64,000 bases of DNA from Marinimicrobium sp038419845 (GCF_038419845.1 NZ_JBCAQT010000009.1:124001-188000); one strand, 5' to 3'. Positions 7,221 through 16,637 are shown, numbered from the stretch's first letter. The notes: generated by a model not told the origin, from the sequence alone. Program-made: numbers and translations.

Positions 7221-10200
7221 ATGAGATACAACAAAACACGTTTCCAGAAACGGCTGATCGCAGCGGCGGTGGCCTCCTGCGCGCTCGGTGGGTTGAGTGG
7301 CCCGTCGTTTGCGCAGGGGGCCGACCAGCCCGCGATGGAAGAGGTGGTGGTTCGCGGCATCAAGAGCTCGTTGCAGCGCTCGATCGATATCAAGCGCGAT
7401 TCGACCCAGATGGTTGAAGCGATTACCGCCAATGACATCGGTAAAATGCCGGATCAGAACATCGCCGAGTCCCTGCAGCGGCTCCCCGGTGTGCAGATCG
7501 ACCGGCGCGGTGGCGAAGGCACCAAGGTTCGCATTCGTGGCCTGGACCAGAACATCACCCTGCTCAATGGTGAGAACTTCGTCTCCGGTATGGAGTATTA
7601 CCAGCTCGGTGAGTGGCGTCAGAATTACGATGGCTCTCTGGAGGGGATTCCCTCCGAATTGCTGGGCGGTGTTGAAGTGTATAAAACACCCGTCGCTTCC
7701 ATGGTCGAAGGGGGCATGGGGGGCGTCGTCAACCTGAAGACGCGCAGTGCGCTGGATCTTTCCGAACCGCTGCTGGCGGCGAATATCAAGGCGGACCAGG
7801 GACTGGATGCGGAGGAGACCAAACCCTCGGCCTTTATCGTTGCGGGGAACAACTGGGGCGATTTCGGCGCAATTGTCTCCCTGACGATGAACCAGAAAAC
7901 CGTCCATAACGACATGATCCAGAACTTCTCCCGAGAAAATACCAGCGTGTTGTGTACCGAGGGTGGTGAGTTCGACAGCGATTCACTGAGCTGCTCTGAC
8001 GGGCAGTCCTACCTGGCTCCCGGGATGTTCTACGTGATGGACACGGAGCAGGAGCGCGAGCGTCTGGGCGCTTCGGTCAATCTGAGCTGGCGGGCCACCG
8101 ACGCCCTGGAGTTCGGGTTTGACTGGTTCCATTCCACGCTGGATATCGAAACCCGCTCTTATACCGTCAAGCATCCCATGGCGACTGACGATGCCACCGG
8201 CATCAACGAAGATTTTGACTATGGCATCAACAGTGCCAATGATGTGGGTATTCTGAATTTCGGTACCATTGATGTGCCGGGCGGCGAGACCAACACCGCC
8301 GGTGAGGTGATGGACGGTGCGGCCGACAACCTGGCGCTTCGGGCCGAGTTCGACAACGGTGGCAATTTCCGGTGGAGTTCTGGTCTGACCTATGCCGACT
8401 CTTCCCATGAGCGCCGCGCTGGCATGGTGGATAGCCGCTTCACACCCTATACCTTTCGCGGTTATGTCGGCACGGATGAGTCGCCCAATGGCTGGGGGGA
8501 TGTGGTACCCAACCCGCGCTCCAGCGACACCCGGTACGAGTATCGCTCGGGGTCTAAACCTTCTCTGGCCTACACCGATCCGAGTATCCTGACCAACCCG
8601 GAATATCATACCTACAAGTCCCACTGGGCGTTGGGTTCGGATGTGGAGCAGGAATCTTACAGCGCCCGGCTGGATACCGAGTACGATATTGAACTCGGAC
8701 ATCTGAAAACGCTGAAGTTTGGTGTGCGCCTCGCCGAAGAGGAAGTGGAATTCACCGAGTTGCGCTGGATGACCGACTTCAGCCGGACCGAGGGCGCCAT
8801 GACGCCCAACATCTATGACGAAGACGGGAACGTCGTCACCGAAACCAATTTTGATCCGGAGACCGAACCCGGCCCCTTGAACGACGGCGTTCGCGAGGCG
8901 GTCTATTACGATCTCTGTGGCAACGGCGGTATTCCCGCGGGCGAGACCTGTGATATTGATGGCGACGGTCAAGACGACAACCGCCCCTTCGGCCCCTGGG
9001 GCTACTTTATTGATGCGGCCATCGGCCTCAAGGCGTTCGAACTGGAAACCTCCGACGGGACCAATATGGCCGAGGCGCTTTATGGCCCGGAGGTTATGCT
9101 TGGTGATGCCGGTCGCTGGAGTGGTGGTCCGGGTTATTTGCCCTGGGAGAGTTTTACCGATAATCCCGGCCGTTCTGTAGAGCTCAGTAACTTCTTCCCG
9201 TCCGGTGGTTACCAGTCCAATGTGCTGATGCACGATGCGACACCGATTGTGAATGACGTTGAGGGCTGGATTGACGGTGTGGCGCCCAACACTCCGGGGC
9301 GCTGGTTTGAAGTGCCGCTGAACTCCTGGGTGGTGACTGAAACCAGTACCGCGCTGTACGGTGAGGCGGACTTCTCCGGCGACCGCGTGCCCTATAACCT
9401 GAACCTGGGTGTGCGCGTGGTAAACACCGAGGTGGATATCGAGCTGGCGACCCGAAATCCTCAGGCGGTGGCCGAAGGCTGGACGCAGGCCACCGACGGC
9501 TGGAACAGCCAGGGGGTACTGCTGGTCTGGGAGAACCGGACCGTGACTGAAGATTACTGGGATGTGTTGCCGAGCCTCAACTTCACACTGGATACCACCG
9601 ACGCCACCAAAATCCGCTTCTCCGCCGCCAAGGTCATTGCCCGGCCCAATCTGCAGGATCTGGGCCGTGGTGAGCAATACAACTACACGCGGACCAACGA
9701 GCCGGGCTTTGGTGACTACTTCCAGTTTACCGGCGGTAGTTCGGGCAACCCGTCACTGGACCCCTATCGGGCAACCCAGGCGGATGTGGCCTTTGAGTGG
9801 TATTTTGATGACCTCGGTCTGTTGTCCGCCGGTGCCTTTACCAAGGCGGTGGAGTCGTTCATTGCCAGCGAAACGCGGCTGGAATTCGGCGCCGATGATG
9901 GTCCTGACGGCGGTAGCTGGGGTGGCGTGAACCGCCCGCAAAACGGCTCGGGTGGCAGCGTCTCGGGTATCGAGCTGGCCTTCCAGCAGTCGTTTGATAA
10001 CGGTCTGGGTTTCAGCGCCAACTACACCTATTCCGACAGCAAAACCGATACGGACTCCGAGCTGAACAGCAATCTCGGCCTGCCTGGTGTCTCCGAAAAT
10101 GCCTTCAACCTCATGGGCTTTTACGAGAACGAATACTTGAGCACGCGCCTGGCTTACACTTGGCGTGACGAGTATCTGTCGCCGCACCGCTCGGTGTTCG

Positions 10201-10421
10201 ATGTGGGTGGTCTGGAAAACGGCGCTTCGGAATTTTATGACGCCTACGGGCAGTGGGATGCCAACCTGACCTGGGATTTCAACGACAACTTCTCGTTTAC
10301 CGCAGAAGCGATCAACATCACCGGTGAGGAGCAGACCAGCTATCTGGGGTATGAGTCCCATCCGATGACCTACACCTCGCAGGAGCCGCGTATGGTTCTG
10401 GGGGTCAGCTTCCGGATGTAA
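7221..10421 (+). CDS. TonB-dependent receptor, TonB-Xanth-Caul type (carbohydrate uptake likely)
   Basis: A 1066-residue outer-membrane receptor. It has a Sec signal peptide cut after about residue 31 (GPSFAQ), then a TonB-box-like stretch (EEVVVRGIKSS) and a plug domain (about 45-170) with the signature DIGKMPDQNIAESLQRLPGV and RIRGLD. The rest is a 22-strand barrel ending MVLGVSFRM with a terminal aromatic/Met pair. The QNIAESLQRLPGVQI..G.VRIRG pattern is that of the TIGR01782 family, whose members usually import oligosaccharides in Xanthomonadales, Caulobacterales and Cellvibrionales. It has a long upstream regulatory region with a perfect palindrome and its own terminator, so it is monocistronic. 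The substrate is not readable; a plant-polysaccharide fragment is an inference from the genome's glycosidases. Confidence 0.93.
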   Translation: MRYNKTRFQKRLIAAAVASCALGGLSGPSFAQGADQPAMEEVVVRGIKSSLQRSIDIKRDSTQMVEAITANDIGKMPDQNIAESLQRLPGVQIDRRGGEGTKVRIRGLDQNITLLNGENFVSGMEYYQLGEWRQNYDGSLEGIPSELLGGVEVYKTPVASMVEGGMGGVVNLKTRSALDLSEPLLAANIKADQGLDAEETKPSAFIVAGNNWGDFGAIVSLTMNQKTVHNDMIQNFSRENTSVLCTEGGEFDSDSLSCSDGQSYLAPGMFYVMDTEQERERLGASVNLSWRATDALEFGFDWFHSTLDIETRSYTVKHPMATDDATGINEDFDYGINSANDVGILNFGTIDVPGGETNTAGEVMDGAADNLALRAEFDNGGNFRWSSGLTYADSSHERRAGMVDSRFTPYTFRGYVGTDESPNGWGDVVPNPRSSDTRYEYRSGSKPSLAYTDPSILTNPEYHTYKSHWALGSDVEQESYSARLDTEYDIELGHLKTLKFGVRLAEEEVEFTELRWMTDFSRTEGAMTPNIYDEDGNVVTETNFDPETEPGPLNDGVREAVYYDLCGNGGIPAGETCDIDGDGQDDNRPFGPWGYFIDAAIGLKAFELETSDGTNMAEALYGPEVMLGDAGRWSGGPGYLPWESFTDNPGRSVELSNFFPSGGYQSNVLMHDATPIVNDVEGWIDGVAPNTPGRWFEVPLNSWVVTETSTALYGEADFSGDRVPYNLNLGVRVVNTEVDIELATRNPQAVAEGWTQATDGWNSQGVLLVWENRTVTEDYWDVLPSLNFTLDTTDATKIRFSAAKVIARPNLQDLGRGEQYNYTRTNEPGFGDYFQFTGGSSGNPSLDPYRATQADVAFEWYFDDLGLLSAGAFTKAVESFIASETRLEFGADDGPDGGSWGGVNRPQNGSGGSVSGIELAFQQSFDNGLGFSANYTYSDSKTDTDSELNSNLGLPGVSENAFNLMGFYENEYLSTRLAYTWRDEYLSPHRSVFDVGGLENGASEFYDAYGQWDANLTWDFNDNFSFTAEAINITGEEQTSYLGYESHPMTYTSQEPRMVLGVSFRM

Positions 10422-10450
10422 AGCCAGAGGGTGTTTTACACACCAACGTC

Positions 10451-10478
10451 AGGCGCCCCTAGCGGGCGCCTTTTTTTA
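10451..10478 (+). terminator. Rho-independent terminator after the TonB receptor
   Basis: AGGCGCCC pairs with GGGCGCCT around a five-base loop (CTAGC), followed by a run of seven T. The T run overlaps the stop codon of the convergent K+ channel gene. Confidence 0.9.
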
Positions 10479-11339
10479 TTGTGATTCGGGTGGCTCGGGG
10501 GCCGCGACCTCTTCGTTGAGCCAGGTTCCACAGTATTTGCAGTACCGGGCGTCGCGCTCATGCTGATGCTTGCCGCAGCCGGGGCAGGCTTCATCGGAGT
10601 AGCGCTCCTGACGCAAGGAGCGTATGACTTCGGCGGAAAAAACGCCGGCGGGCAGGGCGATGATTGAATAGCCCGAGAGCATGATCATAACGGAGATAAA
10701 CTGACCCAGTGGCGTGACTGGCGTGACATCACCATAACCGACGGTCGTCAGGGTGACGATGCCCCAATAGATGGACTTGGGGATGCTGGTAAATCCGGCT
10801 TCACGGGGCTCGATCAGATACAGCAACGACGAAAACACCGTTACGAACATCAATACCGAAAACAGGAAAAGCAGGATCTGCCCGCGACTGCGAGCCAAGG
10901 CGTCCAGCAGCAGGCGGCCCTGACCGACCAGGGCCATCATCTCGAGAACCCTGAACAGACGCAGCGTTCGGAGGAGGCGGAAAACGACGAGAGTCTGAGC
11001 GCCCGGAAATACCAGCACCAGCCAGGTCGGCAGTACCGCGAGCACATCGACAATGCCGTAAAAGCTCTTCAGGTACAGTCGGGGCTTTTCCAGGCAGTAA
11101 ACCCGTAACGCCAGCTCCAGTGTAAACAGAAGCGTGATAACCCATTCGGTGTAGTAGAAAATCGTACCAAAACGCTCGTGATATTCCCGGACGCTGTCCA
11201 GCATGACGATGGCGACGCTGAAAAATATCAGTATCGCCAGAAGGATATCGAAGCCTTTTGCAAGGGGGGTGTCAGATTCAAAAATAATCTGAAAAATTCG
11301 GGTTCTGACCCCGACTTTGGCGGGTTTCAAGGCGGACAT
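10476..11339 (-). CDS. Voltage-gated K+ channel-type ion transporter with C-terminal zinc ribbon
   Basis: A 287-residue six-helix cation channel. S1-S3 lie within about residues 30-110. S4 has arginines at every third position (R121, R124, R127, R130). The pore loop carries the K+ selectivity filter TVGYGD at 199-204, and S6 ends near 240. Unusually, the cytoplasmic tail carries a compact zinc ribbon, CPGC (252-255) and CKYC (267-270), followed by an acidic/proline end. The start at 11339 is chosen over an upstream non-ATG frame. It converges on the TonB-receptor gene and shares its terminator region. K+ conduction is a confident family call; the zinc-ribbon role (assembly, metal or redox sensing) is unknown. 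Confidence 0.88.
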   Translation of the reverse strand: MSALKPAKVGVRTRIFQIIFESDTPLAKGFDILLAILIFFSVAIVMLDSVREYHERFGTIFYYTEWVITLLFTLELALRVYCLEKPRLYLKSFYGIVDVLAVLPTWLVLVFPGAQTLVVFRLLRTLRLFRVLEMMALVGQGRLLLDALARSRGQILLFLFSVLMFVTVFSSLLYLIEPREAGFTSIPKSIYWGIVTLTTVGYGDVTPVTPLGQFISVMIMLSGYSIIALPAGVFSAEVIRSLRQERYSDEACPGCGKHQHERDARYCKYCGTWLNEEVAAPEPPESQ

Positions 11340-11398
11340 TCGGTAAGCCTCTCGCAAGTCAGTAAACGGGTAAAGTCGTCGTCGCGCCCGCGACTTTT

Positions 11399-13396
11399 TT
11401 ATGGCGACTCGGGCGCCTGCTCCCAGACTTTCAACCGCTCGGCCGTGTCCTCGTCCACCAGTTCCAACGCGATGCGCTGGCGGGCGTGGTCGACGGATTT
11501 GATGATCACATGGACTTTCTGGTCGAGCCGGTATTGGTGCGCTTCGACGGTGATTTTCAGCCGGCGCGAATCGAAGCTGGGTTTGCCTTCCTGATCCATC
11601 CGCACAAAGCCTTCAATGCCCCAGTCATCCAGTTTCACGCCAATGCCCATGGAGTTGACCATGCCGATGGTGCCGGTGTGGACGCTGCCGATCCTGTCGC
11701 TGACAAAGTCGCAGGCGAGCCACTGTTCCAGTTGCCGGCAGGCCTGCCGGCCCCGGTGAAGTTGGGTCTGCAATTGCTCGAGCAGTTCGGCCGAGGGCTT
11801 CTGGGGGGCTTCCTCGCGCAGGATGTTCTTGATCGCCCGGTGGTTGTAGAGGTCGTGGTAGCGCCGGATGGGCGAGGTCACGGTGGCGTAGTGCGCAAAG
11901 CCCAGGCCAAAATGCTCGCTCGCTTCGGCCGAGAGCGAGGCCGCCTGCAGCATCCGCTGCAGCAGTGGCAGCAGGGTGGAGAAGGCCGGAATCTGGTCCG
12001 GGTTGTTGCGCAGGTCACTCAGCAGTCGCTGGAAGTCCGACAGCGCGCGCGGGTCGCCCACGGCGTAGTCCGGGGAATCTTCCTTCATCAGGCTCAGAGC
12101 GTCGTCCAGGCGTTCCGGGCGAAAGCCGATGTGGTTGGAGAAAATGCCGTGCCCCGGGTAGCGGCTGAACAGCTCGCCCGCACAGATGTTGGTGGCCAGC
12201 ATGGCCTCTTCCACAATCCGGTGCGCCGAGGTGCGCTCGCGTTTTTCGATGCGATCGATTTTCTTCTGATCGTTCAGGACAAAGTAGTAATCCGGGCGAT
12301 CTTCCATCACCAGCGCGTACTGCTGGCGGTGCTCGCCACGGGCCCGGGCGCACTGGTACAGCTGCTTGAGCATCGGTGCGATGGGCTCGGGCAGCTCCTC
12401 CGGGCGGGCGTCGTGGTCCAGTACTTCACTCACCAGGTTGTAGCTGAGCTTGTGGTGTGAGCGGATTAGCGCCTCGCTGAACCGGTAGTCGCCTATGGTG
12501 CCGTCGCTGGCAATCTGCATGCGACAGACCACGACGGGGCGGCGCTGTTCGGGCACCAGGGAGAAGGTGTCGTGGGACAGCTCCGACGGCAGCATGGTGA
12601 CGCTCTGGCCCAGCAGGTAGACGGTGCTCGCGCGCTCCCGGGCCGCCTGATCCAGCGGCGTCCCGGATTCGATGTAACGGCTGGGGTCGGCAATGGCCAC
12701 CCAGAGCTCCCAGCCCTCCTCGCGCGACTCCAGGTACACGGCATCGTCCATATCACGGGTGGTTTCCGCATCAATGGTGACAAAGGGCAGGTGGGTCAGG
12801 TCTTCCTGCTCCGGTTGTGCGGTAATAGGCGTCAGGTTGATCGCCTGGGCCTGGTCCTGAGCCTTGGAGCTCCAGTCGGTGGGCAGCTCGAATTTGGCGG
12901 TGATGTAGCGCGCCTCCACGCCCGGCTCGCCCGGTTTGCCCAGGGTGTGCTCGATGCTGGCCTGGGCCTTGCCCTGGTGCTTGAACGGGTGCCGGCTGAC
13001 CCGGCACTGGATATAGTCGCCGTCCTCGTGCTTGCCCCGGCTGTTGGGCGGGATGAACAGCCAGCGGCTGAATTGCGGCAGATCGGGCTCGACGAAATGG
13101 GCATTGCCCTTGATCCGGTAGCGGCCCACAAACTGTTTGAGTTCACTGTCGAGCAGACGCTCCAGCTGCGCTTCCAGCTGGTCCTTTTTATTGCTGGTCA
13201 GACTCACTTCCACACGGTCGCCGGGCAGCACCTTCAGGGTTTCGTCCGGGGGTAAAAAGGCGTCCCGGCCGTCATCCAGGTTCACGAACGCAAAACGCCG
13301 AGTGGTGGTGCGAACCACGCCGGAGGCCAGATCTTTTTCGGAGCGGAGATTGGTCTTGAGCTCGGACAACTGTTGCAGAGCGTCTTTATTGAACAT
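11399..13396 (-). CDS. RNase II/RNase R-family 3'-5' exoribonuclease
   Basis: A 665-residue processive 3'-5' exoribonuclease of the RNB superfamily. N-terminal cold-shock-like domains (about 1-170) precede the RNB catalytic domain (about 205-530). The Mg2+-binding signature there reads FVTIDAETTRDMDDAVYLE, with the clustered aspartates that define the active site. A C-terminal S1-type RNA-binding domain (about 570-650) follows. The length is closer to RNase II (about 645) than RNase R (about 800), and the long basic RNase R tail is absent. The ATG at 13396 is preferred to a TTG three codons upstream. The next gene (K+ channel) lies downstream on the same strand with a 59-bp gap. Confidence 0.88.
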   Translation of the reverse strand: MFNKDALQQLSELKTNLRSEKDLASGVVRTTTRRFAFVNLDDGRDAFLPPDETLKVLPGDRVEVSLTSNKKDQLEAQLERLLDSELKQFVGRYRIKGNAHFVEPDLPQFSRWLFIPPNSRGKHEDGDYIQCRVSRHPFKHQGKAQASIEHTLGKPGEPGVEARYITAKFELPTDWSSKAQDQAQAINLTPITAQPEQEDLTHLPFVTIDAETTRDMDDAVYLESREEGWELWVAIADPSRYIESGTPLDQAARERASTVYLLGQSVTMLPSELSHDTFSLVPEQRRPVVVCRMQIASDGTIGDYRFSEALIRSHHKLSYNLVSEVLDHDARPEELPEPIAPMLKQLYQCARARGEHRQQYALVMEDRPDYYFVLNDQKKIDRIEKRERTSAHRIVEEAMLATNICAGELFSRYPGHGIFSNHIGFRPERLDDALSLMKEDSPDYAVGDPRALSDFQRLLSDLRNNPDQIPAFSTLLPLLQRMLQAASLSAEASEHFGLGFAHYATVTSPIRRYHDLYNHRAIKNILREEAPQKPSAELLEQLQTQLHRGRQACRQLEQWLACDFVSDRIGSVHTGTIGMVNSMGIGVKLDDWGIEGFVRMDQEGKPSFDSRRLKITVEAHQYRLDQKVHVIIKSVDHARQRIALELVDEDTAERLKVWEQAPESP

Positions 13397-13479
13397 GTAT
13401 GACAACTTTCTGGGCTGAATGGGAGAATGCTAGGCCGGGATAATAACAGGAAACGCCCGCCGGCGTTACCGGTCCGGCC

Positions 13480-13575
13480 GAGTCGGGACGACCCAGTGGC
13501 ACAGTTCGGTACGACCCAAGGGCATCGCTCGGGGCGATCCTTTCGGGCAATGTCCGTGCGACCCAATCGGGCGAT
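13480..13575. repeat. Four degenerate tandem copies of a ~24-bp unit
   Basis: Four consecutive units (13480-13503, 13504-13526, 13527-13551, 13552-13575) share a core GGACGACCC, GTACGACCC, GGGCGATCC or GTGCGACCC, each followed by a GGGCA/GGGCGA-type end. They fill most of the gap between the divergently transcribed exoribonuclease and antiporter genes, so both promoters must lie in or next to them. They could be a worn minisatellite or an array of binding sites. Confidence 0.55.
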
Positions 13576-13595
13576 AGTGTAGTACTATTGGCGCA

Positions 13596-15311
13596 ATGGA
13601 TACTCTGAACCAATTGATGCTTTTTGGCGGGCTGCTGTTTGTGGTCAGCATTCTGGCCAGCACGCTCTCCCCGCGCATGGGCATGCCCCTGCTGCTGGTG
13701 TTTCTCATTATCGGCATGCTGGTGGGCGAAGACGGCTTTGGCGGCGTCCAGTATGACGATGTGCAGTCGGCCTATTTCATGGCCACGCTGGCGTTGGCTG
13801 TGATTCTGTTTGATGGCGGCTTGCGCACGGACCGGCACAATTTCCGGGTCGGGCTGCGCCCGGCGCTGCTGCTCTCCACCCTCGGGGTGGTGCTGACCGC
13901 TGGCATCTGCGGTGCCTTTGCCGCCTGGATTCTCGGCGTGGGCTGGGTGGAAGGTTTTCTGATTGGCGCGATTGTCGGCTCCACCGACGCAGCAGCGGTG
14001 TTTTCCGTGCTCAACATGCAGGGGCTGGCCCTCAAAACCCGTGTCGGGGCGACGCTCGAGATCGAGTCGGGCCTGAACGACCCCATGGCGATTTTTCTGA
14101 CCATCATGCTGGTGGAGTTCATGGTCAGTCGCCAGAGCGGGTTCGACTGGATGATGTTGGGCCAGTTTGTGTGGCAGATGGGCGCGGGCGCGCTCATCGG
14201 TCTGGCGGGGGGCCGCCTTCTCGCCTACGGGGTGGGCAAGCTCGCCCTGAGCCCCGGCCTCTACCCTCTGCTCGCCCTGTTCGGGGGGATTTCCATTTTC
14301 GGCACCGCGGCGGTGCTTCAGTCCAGTGGTTTTCTGGCAGTTTATCTGGCAGGCCTGGTGGTGGGCAACCAGCTGTCCCGGGGCCTCTACAATATTCAGC
14401 GGTTTCACGACGGTATTGCCTGGCTGGCGCAGATCAGCCTGTTCCTGATGCTGGGCCTGCTGGTCTCCCCCAAGCAGCTGCTGGTGTACGCGCCGAGCGC
14501 GGTGCTGGTGGGGGTCTGCCTGATCTTTCTGGCCCGTCCGTTTGCCGTGTGGCTCTGTTTACTGCCATTCCAGTTCTCATGGCGCGAGAAGCTCTTTATC
14601 AGTTGGGTGGGGCTGCGCGGTGCCGTGCCCATTGTGCTCGCCATGTTTCCCTGGCTGGCGGGCTTTGAGAACTGGCCGTTTTTCTTCAATATCGCCTTCT
14701 TTATCGTGCTGGTCTCACTGGTCTTCCAGGGCTGGACGGTGGCGCCCCTGGCGCGCTGGTTTGAACTCGACGTGCCAACCAGCTCGACCCGGGTGCAGCG
14801 GGTGGAGCTGGGCGTGCCCGGTCAGGTGGGGTATGAATTTGTCGGCTATAAGCTGGCCGATGGCAGTCCGGCGCTGAAAACCCCCTCCGACCGCTTGCCG
14901 CTGCCGCCCAAAACCAGTCTCTTGTGCGTGCTGCGCAATGAAAAGCCGTTGTCGCTCAAAGAGGGCATCAAGTTACTGCCGGGCGATCACGTCTATCTGC
15001 TGGCCACGGCCAGCGAGCTGCCCGCGCTGGACAAGCTGCTGGTGGGCATGGACGAACCGGATCGGCTCTCGGTGCAGGCGTTTTTCGGCGAATTCGTGGT
15101 TACGCCACGCGCCAAGCTGGCGGATCTGGCGATGCTTTATGGCTTTGAGGTGCCCGAAGACAAGGCGGGCTGGAGCATTGCCCGCTATATTTACAGCCAG
15201 TACCGCCATCCGGTGGTGGGTGACCGCGTTCGCCTGGGCCAGGTCGAGTTCGTTGTGCTGGAAATGAACGACTCCAGGCTGACCAAGGTGAGCCTGAACC
15301 TGCACCGTTAG
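13596..15311 (+). CDS. nhaP2: K+/H+ (CPA1-family) antiporter NhaP2/CvrA
   Basis: A 571-residue cation/proton antiporter. Thirteen or so helices occupy residues 1-390, with the ion-binding region GLNDPMAIFLTIML and the conserved GLRGAVPIVLAMFP motif near the end of the membrane domain. The cytoplasmic tail has a TrkA-C domain (about 400-485, ending in LLPGDHVYLLATASEL) and a CorC/HlyC-type transporter-associated domain (about 490-571). This plan is that of NhaP2 (CvrA), which exports K+ at the inner membrane and is controlled by its tail. It is divergent from the exoribonuclease gene, with the tandem repeat between them. Confidence 0.9.
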   Translation: MDTLNQLMLFGGLLFVVSILASTLSPRMGMPLLLVFLIIGMLVGEDGFGGVQYDDVQSAYFMATLALAVILFDGGLRTDRHNFRVGLRPALLLSTLGVVLTAGICGAFAAWILGVGWVEGFLIGAIVGSTDAAAVFSVLNMQGLALKTRVGATLEIESGLNDPMAIFLTIMLVEFMVSRQSGFDWMMLGQFVWQMGAGALIGLAGGRLLAYGVGKLALSPGLYPLLALFGGISIFGTAAVLQSSGFLAVYLAGLVVGNQLSRGLYNIQRFHDGIAWLAQISLFLMLGLLVSPKQLLVYAPSAVLVGVCLIFLARPFAVWLCLLPFQFSWREKLFISWVGLRGAVPIVLAMFPWLAGFENWPFFFNIAFFIVLVSLVFQGWTVAPLARWFELDVPTSSTRVQRVELGVPGQVGYEFVGYKLADGSPALKTPSDRLPLPPKTSLLCVLRNEKPLSLKEGIKLLPGDHVYLLATASELPALDKLLVGMDEPDRLSVQAFFGEFVVTPRAKLADLAMLYGFEVPEDKAGWSIARYIYSQYRHPVVGDRVRLGQVEFVVLEMNDSRLTKVSLNLHR

Positions 15312-15381
15312 CTGGCTCTGGCACTGCTTGATCAGCCCGCTCGAAATGGTTAAGGTCTGGTAATCGATAAAAGGGGGTGTA

Positions 15382-15915
15382 GTGGTGGAACCGATCGGAA
15401 ACAGTCTGATTTTGGTGGGAATGCCCGGCGCGGGCAAGAGCACCATCGGCGTGTTGCTGGCCAAAGAGCTGGTCAAAGAGTTTGTTGACACCGACTTGCT
15501 GATTCAGCTCTCGGAGGGCAAGTCGCTCCAGGATATTATCCACGATCATGGCTACCAGCATCTTCGTGAAGTGGAAGAGCAGGTACTTCTCAGCGCCAAT
15601 TACATGAATCACGTGATCGCCACCGGCGGCAGTGTGGTTTACAGCGATGCGGGGATGCGCCATCTCAAGCGCTCCGGGCGGGTCGTGTTCCTGGATGTTC
15701 CTCTCGAAGAACTCGAACGGCGGGTGCACAACTACGCCACCCGGGGCATTGCCTGCCCGCCGGGGCAGAAGTTGCCGGATCTCTATCAGGAGCGTCGGGC
15801 CCTGTACCACCAGTATGCCGATATCGTCGTCAACTGCACGAACAAGGGGCAGGATGAACTGGTCTCCGAAATCATCTATGCCGAGGGCGAGCAGTTCGCC
15901 GAGATGGACGCCTGA
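15382..15915 (+). CDS. Shikimate kinase family protein
   Basis: A 177-residue P-loop kinase of the shikimate kinase family, which phosphorylates shikimate at the 3-OH with ATP. Visible: Walker A GMPGAGKST (about 12-20), the shikimate-binding DTDLLIQ (about 38-44), the GGS motif (about 79-81), and a LID-region arginine in ATRGIA. It begins with GTG at 15382 (or 15385). It is not next to aroB, the usual partner of aroK, and the region between GGSVV and the LID is atypical. It may therefore be a second, specialised paralogue rather than the housekeeping aroK. The family is sure; the substrate is likely but not proven. Confidence 0.75.
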   Translation: MVEPIGNSLILVGMPGAGKSTIGVLLAKELVKEFVDTDLLIQLSEGKSLQDIIHDHGYQHLREVEEQVLLSANYMNHVIATGGSVVYSDAGMRHLKRSGRVVFLDVPLEELERRVHNYATRGIACPPGQKLPDLYQERRALYHQYADIVVNCTNKGQDELVSEIIYAEGEQFAEMDA

Positions 15916-15960
15916 GCGACCGGTCGGCGAGCTCGGCTCGACCACAGCATGACCCTGGCG

Positions 15961-16449
15961 TTACAGCGGCAGCTCGGTTGAGTATTTCACCTGCTTCAAC
16001 GCAAAGTTTGAATTGATCGAAGCGACGTTGGGCAGTTGGCGCAATGTCTGGTTCAACAGCTGCTCGTAGTGCTCGATACTGCTGACCACCACTTTCAGCA
16101 GGTAGTCACAGTTGCCGGTACTGGCATAGCATTCAAGTACTTCCGGAATCCCCTGAATCGCCTCTTCGAACGCTTCCAGAGCCTCACTCTGGTGCCCCTG
16201 CATGATCACGCCGCTGTGCACCACCACATCGAGTTTGACCTTCCGGGCGTCCAGAAGCGTGACTTTGCCCCGGATGATGCCCTCGGCTTCCAGCCGTTTG
16301 AGACGGCGCCAGCAGGGGGTATGGGAAAGGCCGATCAGGTTGCCCAGATCCGCCATTGAATAGTCGGCGCTGGCCTGCAGAGCGCGCAGGATTTTCCGAT
16401 CGAAATCGTCCAGCTCTAATGAAGTTGATGAAGCAGTCGTGGCCGCCAT
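15961..16449 (-). CDS. Lrp/AsnC-family transcriptional regulator
   Basis: A 162-residue regulator with an N-terminal helix-turn-helix (about residues 16-62: LDDFDRKILRALQ, then LGNLIGLSHTPCWRRLKRLEAEGII) and a C-terminal RAM/AsnC ligand-binding domain (about 78-155, with YASTGNCDYLLKVVV). Lrp-family proteins form octamers and respond to amino acids. The helix spacing and length are normal for the family. It is transcribed toward the shikimate-kinase homologue and divergently from nothing close by. Target genes and effector cannot be read from the sequence. Confidence 0.9.
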   Translation of the reverse strand: MAATTASSTSLELDDFDRKILRALQASADYSMADLGNLIGLSHTPCWRRLKRLEAEGIIRGKVTLLDARKVKLDVVVHSGVIMQGHQSEALEAFEEAIQGIPEVLECYASTGNCDYLLKVVVSSIEHYEQLLNQTLRQLPNVASINSNFALKQVKYSTELPL

Positions 16450-16571
16450 GGTTATTATCCTGGTTGATGGTTTCTCTCACTTTCTATTTTTAGAGTCTCA
16501 CCCTCCTATTGTAGGGGGCGAAGGCGGCGCAATCAATTGGAATAGATGTGAGGGCGTAGGCGCCGCCGCCC

Positions 16572-16609
16572 GGAGGGGAGGGCGTGCGGCGGAGGGGAGG
16601 GCGTGCGGC
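16572..16609. repeat. Two exact tandem copies of a 19-bp GC-rich unit
   Basis: GGAGGGGAGGGCGTGCGGC occurs at 16572-16590 and again at 16591-16609, and a third copy begins (GGAGGA). It lies between the Lrp-family gene and the small conserved gene downstream. The purine-rich strand could slip during replication. No function is evident. Confidence 0.8.
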
Positions 16610-16637
16610 GGAGGAGACTAAGTCACTGAATCCTGGT

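Noticed and set aside
7983..9677. A 564-codon minus-strand frame inside the TonB receptor
   Set aside because: It is the reverse shadow of the receptor gene; no ribosome binding site or family resemblance.
16450..16637. Possible regulatory RNA in the GC-rich gap with tandem repeats
   Set aside because: Only a two-copy 19-bp tandem is visible; no stable terminator or promoter pair was seen.
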